64,000 bases of DNA from Cellulomonas fimi (GCF_028527925.1 NZ_JAPESW010000002.1:161730-225729); one strand, 5' to 3'; positions 1 through 9,299 are shown, numbered from the stretch's first letter. Notes: generated by a model not told the origin, from the letters alone. A program made the numbers and translations.

Positions 1-180
1 GACAGCGGCGATCATGACGGCAACCCACGTTCCGAAGGCGACCCACTCGTCAGCCGTTCGCGCGAACAGGTGTGCCGGGCTGGCAGGGCTGGCTGCGTAG
101 CCCGCTAGAAAAGCCAGGGCTATGACTATGAGCGCCGCGACGACGGTGAGAGTGGTTCGGGTACTCGTCCGACGCGACAT
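1..180 (-). CDS. N-terminal part of a small membrane protein, cut by window start
   Basis: Reading leftward from an ATG at 180, an open frame of 60 codons runs off the window edge. It begins MSRRTSTRTTLTVVAALIV and contains two hydrophobic stretches (about residues 12-30 and 47-60) separated by a short polar segment, so it is probably an integral membrane protein. No family is recognised. It is divergent from the coiled-coil membrane protein at 319 and both probably use the short intergenic region at 181-318. Confidence 0.55.
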   Translation of the reverse strand, partial: MSRRTSTRTTLTVVAALIVIALAFLAGYAASPASPAHLFARTADEWVAFGTWVAVMIAAV

Positions 181-318
181 GCTCGAACGGTAGTAGTCAG
201 CCGCGGCGTCGGGGCTAGTCTCCGAGCGGCGTGTGACCGGCGCGCCTTGAAACTCCCCCGTAGTGCGCCGTGCCACGCTCCCGGCATGCGATGGCCGTAT
301 CGAACCTCATCAACCTCC

Positions 319-777
319 ATGAGCGAGGACGAGGTCGAGCTCCGGCGCCGACTCGCGAACGTCACGACCAATCGGCCTGCGCTTGAGGATGCTGCGACGC
401 GCACCGCGGAGTCGATGGTGGCGATCCTGACGGAGGCTTCTGAACTCGTCCAACGTGCCGAGAGCGGAGAAGACGTCGGTGATCCCGCGCCGATCAGGCG
501 CCGGGTCGAGGACGTCACCAAGCTGGCAACCGCAGCCGCGGAGGCCGTGAAGGGGCTTGACGTCGTTGAGGCCAATCTTCGTCAGGGCATCGCTCAGCTA
601 ACTGCTGAGCGCCAGGCAGCCGCCGCGACCCGAGCCGCGCACTCGGCGGCGTGGGCGGCATGGGCCGTCGTCGTGGCTACGGTGGCCTCCGTCCTCGCGG
701 TCGTTGGCGTCGCGATCTGGGATCACCAAACACCCGGACCCGTACCGACGATCGTGGTTCAGTCGCCTGGCACGTAA
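319..777 (+). CDS. Coiled-coil protein with C-terminal membrane anchor
   Basis: The 152-aa product starts at MSEDEVELRRR; an upstream in-frame ATG at 247 would add 24 residues with no protein-like character. Residues 1-115 are helical, rich in Ala, Glu and Arg with a heptad-like pattern, and a single hydrophobic segment (AWAVVVATVASVLAVVGVAI) near residues 116-135 anchors the C-terminus, leaving a short Pro-rich tail outside. No known family is recognised. It precedes the toxin/immunity pair, but 102 bases separate them, so a shared operon is uncertain. Confidence 0.6.
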   Translation: MSEDEVELRRRLANVTTNRPALEDAATRTAESMVAILTEASELVQRAESGEDVGDPAPIRRRVEDVTKLATAAAEAVKGLDVVEANLRQGIAQLTAERQAAAATRAAHSAAWAAWAVVVATVASVLAVVGVAIWDHQTPGPVPTIVVQSPGT

Positions 778-879
778 CGATCCGCCGCTCGTGTGGACAT
801 TCGAGCACGCGGCACAGCGTTCGGGCGTGACCCACTAGGGTCGGCGCGCGTGCTTTGTCCGACTTGCTGAGGGGGCTCG

Positions 880-2946
880 ATGTCGACACACGGCGGCGTG
901 ATAGACCCACCAGCGATCCCCGGCGACATGCTGGACCCGGATGGCGTGATCGCTGCCGCGGACTGCCTTGCGGAGGCCGGGGAAGCGGTCAGAGACCACG
1001 GAGCGGGGATCGTGGCGCATTGGCGCGGGCTCGCCGCTGCGTACCAGGCACCCGAGGCCGATCAACTCTTCGCGGTGATGAACCCGGTCGAGGGGAGGTC
1101 CCGGGACTTCGGGGATGACGTCGAGAAGGTAGCAGCGGCTCTCAGGGTGTACGCCGAGGCGATCCGACCAATCAAGGCGACGCTCGCGCGGGTGCAAACG
1201 GATGCGATGGCTTTCCGTCGGAGCATCGCGTCGGACCCGGACTGGCAAGAGAACCAGCAGCTCGTCGACGCGAACGCGGCCCTGGTAGCGCGGGTCAACG
1301 CCCAGCAGGTCGCGCTGTGGGAAGCCGAGCGAACCTGTGCGAATGCCATCCGCGCGCTGTACTGCGCCGCGCCGTGGCACGCAATGACGGGCGAGGATGA
1401 CCCGCTCGGCTACGGGCTCACGGCGGTTCCCATCGAGGTGGCGATACCCTGGGGCTCGGCGGTCGCACGCGAGGACAAGTGCCCGAAGGCGGCGGCGGTC
1501 CAGGTCAAGCGGTTCGTTTGGGAAGGCATCGTCGTTGACGGTCTGTGGAGCGGGGTCACTGGGCTCGCGCAGTTCGCTGGGTTTCGGGACTGGCGCTACT
1601 CGGAGGCCACGCTGCGCGAGTCGTGGATGGGGATCGCCGACCTAGTTCCCTTCAGCTACTTCGGTCTGACGATGCACCTGACTGAAGGGCACGGGTTGCT
1701 GCCACTCGGACGCTCCGGCGATGCATGGAAGGGCCTCGGAAAGGGCATGGTGTCCTGGGACACCTGGGGGGACGACCCAGCACGCGCTGCGGGCGGGACG
1801 GTCTTCAACATCGCGACGATCTTCTTCCCGGTCGGCGCGGCCGTGTCCGGCACGAAGAGTGCCGCGACCGCCGCCAACGCAGCGGCGAAGGGCGCGAAGG
1901 TGTCCTCGTGGCTCTCGCGCGGAGCCGAGGTGCTCGACTGGGCCGATCCGCTCTCGGCCACGGTCAAGGGGGCGCAGTTCGCGCTGCCTCGACTGGACGA
2001 CCTTGCGGGCGGTCTTCGCGTGACTGCGGATTTGGAGTCGGTCGCCAAACTCGACGTCCCAGAGGTGGTCAGCACACTCGATGACGCCCCGGCTCTCGCA
2101 AGGCACGACGAGCTTGGTCACGTGGCCGTGCGCGACGTCGAGACCGTGGAGAGCCCCGTCGCCGAGGCTGTACCGCTGTCAGAGCACGCGCACACCTCCG
2201 AGCGACACCTCGTCGGCCCCGACGGACGCACGATCGATTCCTCAGGGGATCGAGGCACGGCGGGCCCGAGGGATGCCCTTCCGAGCGACCCCAGGCCATC
2301 GCTGTGGGATTCGCGAGGCGACGGCGTCCCGCCGGGAAGGGACGAGCCGCCCACCGGCCGTGCCGATGCGGCCAGTCCGGCGGATCTCCCAGCGGACGTA
2401 CGGTCGCTGAGAGACGACGCCGCCGCGCGGTTCCCGGACAAGACGCTGCACACCGAGATCAGCGGCCACAAGGGCTCGTGGAACGCGACGCTGAACAACC
2501 CTCAACCAAACTCCGTCTACGTCGTCGACGAACGGTCCGTCTTCGTCACCGACGAGCTCGGGCGGGTCGACCATGTCGAAGCGCGATGGGAGCCGACTGA
2601 CCGCGCCGACGCGTCCGATCGACGCCACCGGGATGCGCAGACGGGTGCCGGTGGCCAGGACCGGCGCGCCACCGACGTCGGGGGGCACATCCAAGCGGCG
2701 GGTGGTGGCGGTCCAGGTGAGCGCGTGAACATCGTCGCGATGGACCGGGTCCTGAACGGCTCGTCAGGGGCCTACGGGAAGATGGAGGCATCCATCCGCG
2801 CTCTCGCCCGGGAGAACCCGACGGCACAGATCGATTTGGTCGTCGACATTCGCTACCCGAGTGAGACTTCGCTGCGACCCGACCGATTCACAGCGAGGGT
2901 CTACGTTAATGGCGTCCTCCACTCCCGAGTAGGTGCTCTCCAGTGA
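880..2946 (+). CDS. Polymorphic toxin with C-terminal DNA/RNA non-specific nuclease domain
   Basis: This 688-aa protein has a helical N-terminus (residues 1-160, WXG/LXG-like secretion-type coil), a middle region with hydrophobic Ala/Gly-rich segments around residues 300-350 that could insert in membranes, a disordered linker (440-520) and a C-terminal domain from about residue 590. The end contains DVGGHIQAAGGGGPGERVN followed by MDRVLNGSSGAYGKME, the signature of the Endonuclease_NS_2 family (His in the GGH motif, conserved Asn in the NIVAMDR region). The next gene overlaps by 4 bases and resembles the matching YezG immunity protein, so this is a contact- or secretion-dependent toxin pair. 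Domain end is clear; the secretion route is inferred. Confidence 0.8.
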   Translation: MSTHGGVIDPPAIPGDMLDPDGVIAAADCLAEAGEAVRDHGAGIVAHWRGLAAAYQAPEADQLFAVMNPVEGRSRDFGDDVEKVAAALRVYAEAIRPIKATLARVQTDAMAFRRSIASDPDWQENQQLVDANAALVARVNAQQVALWEAERTCANAIRALYCAAPWHAMTGEDDPLGYGLTAVPIEVAIPWGSAVAREDKCPKAAAVQVKRFVWEGIVVDGLWSGVTGLAQFAGFRDWRYSEATLRESWMGIADLVPFSYFGLTMHLTEGHGLLPLGRSGDAWKGLGKGMVSWDTWGDDPARAAGGTVFNIATIFFPVGAAVSGTKSAATAANAAAKGAKVSSWLSRGAEVLDWADPLSATVKGAQFALPRLDDLAGGLRVTADLESVAKLDVPEVVSTLDDAPALARHDELGHVAVRDVETVESPVAEAVPLSEHAHTSERHLVGPDGRTIDSSGDRGTAGPRDALPSDPRPSLWDSRGDGVPPGRDEPPTGRADAASPADLPADVRSLRDDAAARFPDKTLHTEISGHKGSWNATLNNPQPNSVYVVDERSVFVTDELGRVDHVEARWEPTDRADASDRRHRDAQTGAGGQDRRATDVGGHIQAAGGGGPGERVNIVAMDRVLNGSSGAYGKMEASIRALARENPTAQIDLVVDIRYPSETSLRPDRFTARVYVNGVLHSRVGALQ

Positions 2947-3776
2947 CCATCCAGCCAACGCCGAATGACTACGGCACGCTCGCGCGTGGACTGGTCGAGC
3001 AAGCGCCGGACGGCTGGCGCGAGTTGATCTATATCCACCAAAGCGTGGGCGACGCCTTCACCGACACGCTCATCTGTGATGGTCCCAACGGTCAGGCGCG
3101 CCTCGAACCCCCACCGTCTGATGACTTCCTTGACCTGCTTCTGGAGCTGCGCTCGCGGATGTATCGGCCGGGCCTCGGGGCTTGGTACACGGCCACGATC
3201 CGCGTCACACCCGACGGTCGGATCACCGCGGACTTCGACTACGACCACGAACCCACCTACGAGTTCGCTCCGGACTCATGGCGCCGAGACGCCGAACGGT
3301 TCCCGCGGACCCCTGAGAACACACCGGATTGGCTCGCGGCAAAGGCACAGCCCGCGGGCTGGCTCGGCGCCCGGTGGCAGATCGACCTCACGCCTGGCGG
3401 AGTGGATCGGGACCCCTCTCGGCCGCTCGACGCGACGACGACCGCCGAGGCGCGCGAGTGGTCAACCCTGATCGCTGCGCGACTTCGCGCTGGCGGGCAT
3501 GGTGTCGAGCGAGGCGCTGACGTTGGGCGGGACCCCGAGGGCAATGAGGTTCAGTACGACGAACTCGTGGTCGACGTTGGCGAGGGCTACATGGCGCTGG
3601 CGTTCTGGCGCGACCTGATCTTCTGGTCAGCCGACGTGTTCGCCGATCAGGTCGACGAAGCGACGTTCATAGCGACGGCGCGTGCCGTGCTGACTTCCGT
3701 CCGCGAGGTCACTGGCTACGCACCGAGCGTGCCCCTAGCGCCTTACGAGCAGCGACTCTTGGGCTTCGCGGCCTAG
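2943..3776 (+). CDS. YezG/DUF600-like immunity protein
   Basis: The GTG start overlaps the toxin stop codon, which couples translation of the antidote to the toxin. The first 110 residues show the YezG pattern: WRELIYIHQSVGDAF, then LLELRSRMY, then a tryptophan-rich WYTATIRVTPDGRITADFDY strand pair. YezG-family proteins neutralise nuclease toxins of the YeeF type that carry the same NS_2 domain, which matches the upstream gene. The C-terminal half (about 165-277) is an extra domain of unknown role with several Trp and acidic residues, making this protein nearly twice the usual family length. Confidence 0.72.
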   Translation: MTIQPTPNDYGTLARGLVEQAPDGWRELIYIHQSVGDAFTDTLICDGPNGQARLEPPPSDDFLDLLLELRSRMYRPGLGAWYTATIRVTPDGRITADFDYDHEPTYEFAPDSWRRDAERFPRTPENTPDWLAAKAQPAGWLGARWQIDLTPGGVDRDPSRPLDATTTAEAREWSTLIAARLRAGGHGVERGADVGRDPEGNEVQYDELVVDVGEGYMALAFWRDLIFWSADVFADQVDEATFIATARAVLTSVREVTGYAPSVPLAPYEQRLLGFAA

Positions 3777-4008
3777 CCGCCACTGCGCCCGTTCCCGACA
3801 TCGAGCAGCTGACGAGCGCTGCCGCCTCAGAGAGGTGCTGACGGAGGCTCGGGACGACGCGCCGCGCAGCGCGCGCCGTGTCGAGGACCGTCGACCGCGC
3901 TCGGCTCGGTAGCCTCGGGCGGCTCGCAGGCAACTTCAACCTGTCGGGCGCCGGTCGTGGCGAGGACCATCGAGTGGGTCGGAGTTACAACCTCGAAGGG
4001 GGGCCAAG

Positions 4009-4794
4009 GTGCTGGCGTCGATCTTGCCCGGCGCGCGCGAGCTGCGGACACCGCTCGCCGTCGGCATCTGCCTTGGGGCGATCGTCTGGATCCGGTGGGG
4101 TGACGCCTTCCCGACGGAGGCGGAGGCCACAGGCTTCCTGGCACGTGCCTACGACACGTTCGGGGCCCTCGGCGCGACGGTCACACTCGCCGTTGCGTCG
4201 TTCGTCTGCTACCTCTTCGGGTCGCTCTACGTCGGCATCGTTGGCCAGGCGATCAAGCGGTTCGTCTCGCTCTCACAGCGTCGCCAGGCGGCGATCCTCC
4301 AGCGCCACTTCATGCGGGAGCTCGACGCCCACCTTCGCCGCGTGTGCGAGAAGAACCAGCTCTCTGACTCTGAGCGAGGACGCCTCTCGGAGTCCTTCGA
4401 CCTGCGCGCCGCCGACGGCGAGCGAGCGCTGACGACCCCCGAGAGCCTCCGCCCTCGCCTGCTCGTCGCGAGCCGCGACCTCTACGACGAGATGGACCGC
4501 GAGGAGTCGGAGGCGGACCTCCGGCTCAACCTCGCGCTGCCGGTCGCTGTGCTCTCCGTCGCGCTCGCCTTCGAGTGGACCCCCTGGGCGCTGTTCGGTG
4601 TGGTCGTCGCTGTGCTGCTTTTCTGGCAGGGCATGACGAAACTCTTCGCGAGCCGCGCCGTCATCGTGACGGCGATCTCGCACGAGATCATCCAGAGCCC
4701 GATCGTCGAGCAGAGGAAGCGCGAGATCGACGAGATCGTGGAGGCGATCCTCGCGACGCGCGCGGTAAACGTGGTCTCTCGCTTGAGCAGCTAG
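4009..4794 (+). CDS. Unrecognised membrane protein with four hydrophobic segments
   Basis: The 261-aa product starts at a GTG preceded by a weak AAGG. Hydrophobic segments lie near residues 14-30 and 44-70, then a charged helical region of about 95 residues (likely cytoplasmic), then paired hydrophobic segments near 166-205, and a charged C-terminal tail. No family or catalytic motif is seen. The 232 bases before it (3777-4008) carry no gene that can be supported. Confidence 0.6.
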   Translation: MLASILPGARELRTPLAVGICLGAIVWIRWGDAFPTEAEATGFLARAYDTFGALGATVTLAVASFVCYLFGSLYVGIVGQAIKRFVSLSQRRQAAILQRHFMRELDAHLRRVCEKNQLSDSERGRLSESFDLRAADGERALTTPESLRPRLLVASRDLYDEMDREESEADLRLNLALPVAVLSVALAFEWTPWALFGVVVAVLLFWQGMTKLFASRAVIVTAISHEIIQSPIVEQRKREIDEIVEAILATRAVNVVSRLSS

Positions 4795-5069
4795 ACACCC
4801 CGCCTTTCGGTCTCGCAGCACCAGGCTCGATCGTGTAGGCCGCAATCAAGCCGTCGCCTCGTATTCGCAGATATCGCCGGATCGCGGTCCGAGCGCGACG
4901 GGCCACGCGGTCCGTGACCGGGCAGCTTCGTTATCGGTCGACGGTAGGTGCACTGCCCGACAGGTTGCCGACTAGGTGGCCGGTTCGGACGCGGGCGCGC
5001 GCTGGCCGCTAGGCCAGGTCGGCGTGGCGGTCGTCGCTAAGGCAGGAGGACTGCGCGTCGAGCGCTGCC

Positions 5070-5285
5070 TCAGTCGAGCGTGCTCATGCAGTCGAGGCAA
5101 GCGAGGCAGTGGCGGGCACGTGCCTCGAACGCCGCGTCGTCCTCGTCCTCGTCATCGCGCTCCAGCCGGTCGCGGACATCGTCGAGGAGCGCGTCGTGCA
5201 GGTCAGGCCGACGTGCCGCGAGCGACCGGATCAGACGCTCGTACTCGACTGCACCCTCCGTCGTGATGTCCCATCTAAGGTTCAC
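5070..5285 (-). CDS. Small acidic protein downstream of the DUF2637 gene
   Basis: The 71-aa product begins with an ATG that overlaps the last codons of the upstream DUF2637 gene, so the two are translationally coupled. It is acidic (DDEDEDD run) and ends with three cysteines in CLACLDCM, which could bind metal or a disulphide partner. No family is recognised. The 275 bases on its left (4795-5069) hold nothing I can support. Confidence 0.55.
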   Translation of the reverse strand: MNLRWDITTEGAVEYERLIRSLAARRPDLHDALLDDVRDRLERDDEDEDDAAFEARARHCLACLDCMSTLD

Positions 5286-5989
5286 GCGGCCACCGCCTCG
5301 GACAGCGCCGCGACGGCACGGTCGATCGTGGACTTGCCGACCCCCAGTCGCTCGGCGAGCGCACGGCGCGAGAGGTCGGGTTCGGCGGCGAGAGCCTCGG
5401 CGACGGCCGCGCGAAGCTCGGCTGCGGACCGGCGGGCGGGCGGCTCGGTCACCGCTACCGCGTTGGCCGGAGCGTCGGGCGCGACGTCGGTCTTTGGCTC
5501 GTTCACGACGACAGGCGCACTCTTGGCGGCCTTCGGCTTGGCCGCACGAGTCAGGTCAACGAGCAGGTGGGTCGAGAGAAGCAGGACGACCGGCGGCAGC
5601 GACTGGACCGTGAGCACCATCGCCAGCGGGGCCGCACCCGAGTACGTGAGGGCGGCGTGCGCGGCGTTGCCGACGACGGAGAGCACGGCGGCGAACGAGA
5701 GGACAACCCACGAGTAGGCGAGCTCCCGGCGCGGGTGCTCGGCCTTGGCCACGACCGCGATCGTCGCCGCGATCAGCAGCCCGTCGACCAGGACCGGCAG
5801 CAGCACCGAGAGCTGGGGCGACCAGCCCATGAGGACGCCGAGCCCGGCGAGCCCGACGTACGACAGGGCCATCGACGCGAGCGCGATGACGACCGTCAGG
5901 ACGAGCGCGGCGTTGCGGGCGCGACGGCTGATCGGCGAGCCGGTGCGCGGCTTGCGGGCGGGCTTGCGGGTGGCGGTCTGGGTGCTCAT
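5282..5989 (-). CDS. DUF2637-type spread protein (membrane domain plus C-terminal HTH)
   Basis: The chosen ATG (MSTQTATRKPARKP) has a GAGGA ribosome site; an upstream start would add 37 unlikely residues. Residues 25-150 form four hydrophobic segments in the DUF2637 arrangement (VLTVVIALASMALSYVGLAG then VLLPVLVDGLLI). Such proteins (SpdA/SpdB-like) are found in actinomycete conjugative plasmids and take part in spread between mycelial compartments or in DNA-associated membrane functions. After a Pro/Ala linker, residues 195-235 form a helix-turn-helix (DLSRRALAERLGVGKSTIDR), so it may bind element DNA. Confidence is high for the family, lower for the function. Confidence 0.78.
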   Translation of the reverse strand: MSTQTATRKPARKPRTGSPISRRARNAALVLTVVIALASMALSYVGLAGLGVLMGWSPQLSVLLPVLVDGLLIAATIAVVAKAEHPRRELAYSWVVLSFAAVLSVVGNAAHAALTYSGAAPLAMVLTVQSLPPVVLLLSTHLLVDLTRAAKPKAAKSAPVVVNEPKTDVAPDAPANAVAVTEPPARRSAAELRAAVAEALAAEPDLSRRALAERLGVGKSTIDRAVAALSEAVAA

Positions 5990-6123
5990 CGCGGGCGTCC
6001 TCAGGAGTCTCGATGCGGTGCCGACGGCGCGCCGCCGTCCCACCCGGAGGTCGGACCGGCACCCCACTTCGGCATCACCGAACAGCCCCGGTCGGACCAC
6101 CCCACGACCTGAGGAGACCGCTC

Positions 6124-7035
6124 GTGCACCACCGCCGCTGCGTCATCGCGGGGGCCGCGGCCGTCGCGCTCACCGTCGCGTGCTTCGCGCCAGAGGTCAC
6201 CGAGACGACGGCGACCCAGCCGAGGCCGGAGCATCTCCCGGCGGCCACCATCGCGCCTGCCGCGCCGCCCGCGCCTGGCGAGTCGGCTACCACCGTCGCC
6301 GAACCGGCGGAGGTCGGATCACGACTGGAGCACCTTCGCTCGCGGGCGAACGACCTTCCTGTGGAGGACACGTGGCCGGGCTACGCACGACTCCGGACGA
6401 CGCTGTACGAGCGCCTCTCCGTCGCCAGCGCCGCCTTCATCGCTGGTGACGCGGACGCTGCTCACGTAGCGCTCGACCTGGCCCACGAGAGCCTGGCCGT
6501 CATCCGCTGGCAGCGCGAGGGACACCCGCTGCGAGTCTGGAGCTACCCGCTCAACAAGCACGGGGCCACCCACATAGCCGACGTAATCCTTGACGCATAC
6601 GGCGTGCGGTGGTGGTGGGGAGAGCCCGTTGGCGACATCGAGGGCTCGACCGAGCCGGGCTCGTTGTTCGTCGCGGGTCGCGCGTGGGCTATCGACGTCG
6701 AGTCCCCGTTCGTCGAACTGATGGGTGGCGACCTCGACGCTCTGACCGGGCTCTCCGAGGACGAGGCAAGCCAGTACGTCGACCACCTCGTCTCGACCGT
6801 CCTGCACGAGCTCGCGCACGTCCTGATCGTCGAGGCCGGATGCGCCGACGCGGGCGACGAGGTCAGTGGCGGCAACCTGGAGCGGCTGGCTGATGCAACC
6901 GCCTACGGACTGATGCGCGCGCCGGGCTACCCGTGGACGACGAGCGCCAAGGAGGGCTACGGCTACCTGGCCTCGGACGTCGAGCTCGCCCGTTCGGTGT
7001 TCGGCGATGGGGCCTGCACGGCGGATGAGGGATAG
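6124..7035 (+). CDS. Lipoprotein with HELAH zinc-protease motif
   Basis: The GTG at 6124 sits after a GAGGAG ribosome site and gives a signal peptide ending in the lipobox LTVAC, so the 303-aa mature protein is lipid-anchored outside the cell. A Pro/Ala linker follows. The fold contains HELAH at residues 228-232, the zinc-binding helix of many metallopeptidases, with ERLADATAYGL about 30 residues later that can supply the third ligand (E). The domain resembles no named peptidase that I can identify. In a conjugative element a cell-surface protease could open peptidoglycan-associated proteins during transfer, but that is speculation. Confidence 0.65.
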   Translation: MHHRRCVIAGAAAVALTVACFAPEVTETTATQPRPEHLPAATIAPAAPPAPGESATTVAEPAEVGSRLEHLRSRANDLPVEDTWPGYARLRTTLYERLSVASAAFIAGDADAAHVALDLAHESLAVIRWQREGHPLRVWSYPLNKHGATHIADVILDAYGVRWWWGEPVGDIEGSTEPGSLFVAGRAWAIDVESPFVELMGGDLDALTGLSEDEASQYVDHLVSTVLHELAHVLIVEAGCADAGDEVSGGNLERLADATAYGLMRAPGYPWTTSAKEGYGYLASDVELARSVFGDGACTADEG

Positions 7036-7590
7036 CGGTCGTTCAGCCGGACCCGGCGGCGGCGACGATTTTCGCGCGACGGGCGGGGTAAAGGTCAAAG
7101 GCGAGGTAGGAGCGAGTCGGAATGCGCAGCATTCTCCGAATGGGTGTTCTTCGATCCGACCATCGTTACGCCCCGCCGAACGAGCCGACGACCGCGACGA
7201 GCATCGAGCCGAAGGCACAACAGCCGGAGATCCACAACAGCACTCCGTGAGCCAGCGGGACGTCACCCTCCTCCGATGAGGTGCACACCGATCAGCGTGG
7301 CCATCGACCCGCGTCACAACCCATGTGGAGCCCGGTGAGGCACGGCCTCGGACGAACAGGTGGAACGCGAGGCCAGCACCTAGCCATGCACGCACACCGT
7401 CACGCACAACGACGTCGTCACGAGGATCACTCCGGACCACGTCAAGGCAAGCGATGCGGTAGCGAAGCGCGAGACCTACTTGAACTCCGTGACCTATGCC
7501 GTTCTACCTGACGTTCCCGTCAGGGAACGGCATAACACGTCCTCAGTAAGCCTCCGAAAGCCCGATCACACCAGCGAGGCCAGGTACCCC
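7036..7590. other. Long intergenic region with a large palindrome
   Basis: About 555 bases without a convincing gene separate the HELAH lipoprotein and the 499-aa protein. The only clear structure is the 36-base interrupted palindrome at 7497-7532 listed separately. Short frames in this stretch lack ribosome sites and protein-like composition. A promoter for the long rightward gene block that follows is expected here. Confidence 0.5.
7497..7532. promoter_or_regulatory. Interrupted palindrome upstream of the 499-aa gene
   Basis: The arms TGCCGTTC and GAACGGCA (8 bp, perfect) enclose a second perfect pair CCTGACG and CGTCAGG around a TTCC loop; only a TA bulge breaks the symmetry. It lies 59 bases upstream of the start of the 7591 gene. 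It could be an operator, a hairpin in the mRNA leader, or a nick/transfer site; the sequence does not decide. Confidence 0.55.
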
Positions 7591-9090
7591 ATGCCCCATC
7601 GCCGAGCCAACGTCTACGAGCAGCTCGAAGCTGCCCTGCTGCCCCTGCTCGCCGCGACTGCTCCCAAGCTCCCGGAGCCCCGTGCGCTCGCCCTGCTGCT
7701 CGCCGCGACCCACGTCAAGGGAGCCACCCAAGAACACGTCGCATCGTTCATCCGACGTCACGCCCACGGCACGGAGCTCGAAGCGCTGATCGGTTCCCCG
7801 GCCTGGTACGCACTGGACCGGGAAGCCCGTCGGTATGCCGCTCATTCCTCCTCCCGCGGGGGGCAGGGTGGGGTGGCTGAGTTCGTCGCCGAGCGCGCAC
7901 TGGCAAAACTCATCGCGTACCCGCGCGTCATTCTCGACGGCGAGAAGGTGCCCGCGCCGCGCGCCCTTTCGACGGCACGGCATGCGTTCGCCGTGCTCGC
8001 CCTCGCGTCGCTCGACACAGCGCGCAACCGAGGCTTCGACACGGTGATCATGGGTCGCGATCGGCTCGCGTTCCTCGCCGGACTCGGCAGCGACAACACC
8101 GCGCGCAAGGCTCTGAACCTCGCCCGTGCGCAGCGCTGGTTGCACGTCACTCAGATGTCTCGCGGCCGGGCGTGGGTCTGGAAGATCGAACCCGCGCGAG
8201 CTGTCGAGGCTGCGACCGTCGCCGCGCGGCACCGGACCGTCGTCGCGCTCGCCCGCGGTGACCGCGGTATCGATCGGCTGGCCGACATCATCCTCGCGGC
8301 CGACCATGCGGCGATCACGTATGCCTCCCCCGGCGGCCTGTCGCCGCGCGCGTGGTGCCTGTGGGCCGCAACGACGGCCGGGCTCGACCCGACCGCCTAC
8401 GGCATCGGCGTCACGGGACGACGGGCGCTGCGCAAGGCCCTGGACACGCACCTACCAGGCTGGTCCGACGACTCGGAGCTCGACGTGTTCGCCACGCTCG
8501 ACGAGCTTGCCGCGAGCACGGGAGCGAACGAGTGCCGGGCCGAGGCTGAGGCGCGCGACGCTGAGCGTCGCGCCGCCACCGCAGCTAACCGCGTCGAGGC
8601 TCTCGCCGAGCGCCGGAGGCGTGCGGCCGAGAAGAAGGCCGAGCAGCAGGCCGAGCGCGAGGCGTACAGGCTCGCCGTCAAGACGGTCGCGCGGGTCATG
8701 GTGAAGGCGGCTGGTGAAGCGCCGGACGGCCCGGACGACGTCGACGCCGCCGCCGCGTGGCTCACGGTCGCATGGGAGGCCGCCGACCAGGCGACCGGGG
8801 ACGAGGTGCTCGCCGCTCGGGCAGACGCCGCCGCCGCGGACGACGAGCACGGCGAGGGCAGCGACGAGGCCACCGCCGCGTGGCTGCGGAACGGCCAGGC
8901 GGAGCTCGCCGCCACTCCCCGCGTCGCGGCGAACGCCGCCCGTCGCGTTCTCGTGCGTGATGGCTGGGATGACGACGACGCCAAGAGGTTCGTCGGCCGG
9001 TGGAGTCGCGAGACGGGCCGGGTGCCGGACCCTCGGCCCACTCACGGGCCGGAGAGGCAGACCGAGACCGAGGAGGAGCGCGCCGCATGA
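7591..9090 (+). CDS. Plasmid-type DNA-binding/replication-like protein of unknown family
   Basis: The start MPHRRANVYEQ is the first ATG with an Ala/Arg-rich protein-like N-terminus; earlier in-frame codons overlap the palindrome. The 499-aa product has an N-terminal helical region with two HTH-like stretches (around residues 50-75 and 150-200, the latter FLAGLGSDNTARKALNLAR resembling replication initiators that discriminate between states), a mid region with WCLWAATTAGLDPTAYG, and a long charged coil with Ala/Glu/Arg from residue 300 on. It heads a run of overlapping genes (9087, 9292). A replication or partition role is possible but not shown. Confidence 0.55.
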   Translation: MPHRRANVYEQLEAALLPLLAATAPKLPEPRALALLLAATHVKGATQEHVASFIRRHAHGTELEALIGSPAWYALDREARRYAAHSSSRGGQGGVAEFVAERALAKLIAYPRVILDGEKVPAPRALSTARHAFAVLALASLDTARNRGFDTVIMGRDRLAFLAGLGSDNTARKALNLARAQRWLHVTQMSRGRAWVWKIEPARAVEAATVAARHRTVVALARGDRGIDRLADIILAADHAAITYASPGGLSPRAWCLWAATTAGLDPTAYGIGVTGRRALRKALDTHLPGWSDDSELDVFATLDELAASTGANECRAEAEARDAERRAATAANRVEALAERRRRAAEKKAEQQAEREAYRLAVKTVARVMVKAAGEAPDGPDDVDAAAAWLTVAWEAADQATGDEVLAARADAAAADDEHGEGSDEATAAWLRNGQAELAATPRVAANAARRVLVRDGWDDDDAKRFVGRWSRETGRVPDPRPTHGPERQTETEEERAA

Positions 9091-9299
9091 GCCAGCCGAA
9101 CGACCCGTGGGACACCACCGCCTCGCAGCCGTGGGACACCGAGAACGACCCGTGGGACAGCGACACCGAACACGACGGGCCGGATCAGCTCGCCGCCTGG
9201 CGTGACCGCATCGCGCCGGAGCGCGTCCGGCAGCGTCGGCTCGGGTACCCAGCGCTCCAGCCGGACGACGTCGACGAGGAGACGCGCACCGATGACTGA
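9087..9299 (+). CDS. Small protein with three PWD repeats
   Basis: The ATG overlaps the preceding stop codon (ATGA) and the frame ends by overlapping the next start, so it is sandwiched in a translationally coupled chain. The 70-aa product carries three spaced PWDT/PWDS repeats in its first 27 residues and an Arg-rich centre (PERVRQRRLGYPAL) before an acidic tail. Short tryptophan-containing linear repeats of this kind usually bind a partner protein; the partner here is unknown but may be the 930-aa protein encoded next. Confidence 0.6.
   Translation: MSQPNDPWDTTASQPWDTENDPWDSDTEHDGPDQLAAWRDRIAPERVRQRRLGYPALQPDDVDEETRTDD

Noticed and set aside
3777..4008. Small frames between immunity protein and membrane protein
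   Set aside because: No ribosome site and basic low-complexity translations on both strands.
6319..7440. 373-aa leftward frame opposite the HELAH lipoprotein
   Set aside because: It is antisense to a gene with signal peptide and zinc motif, and its own sequence has low-complexity Arg/Val shadow character.
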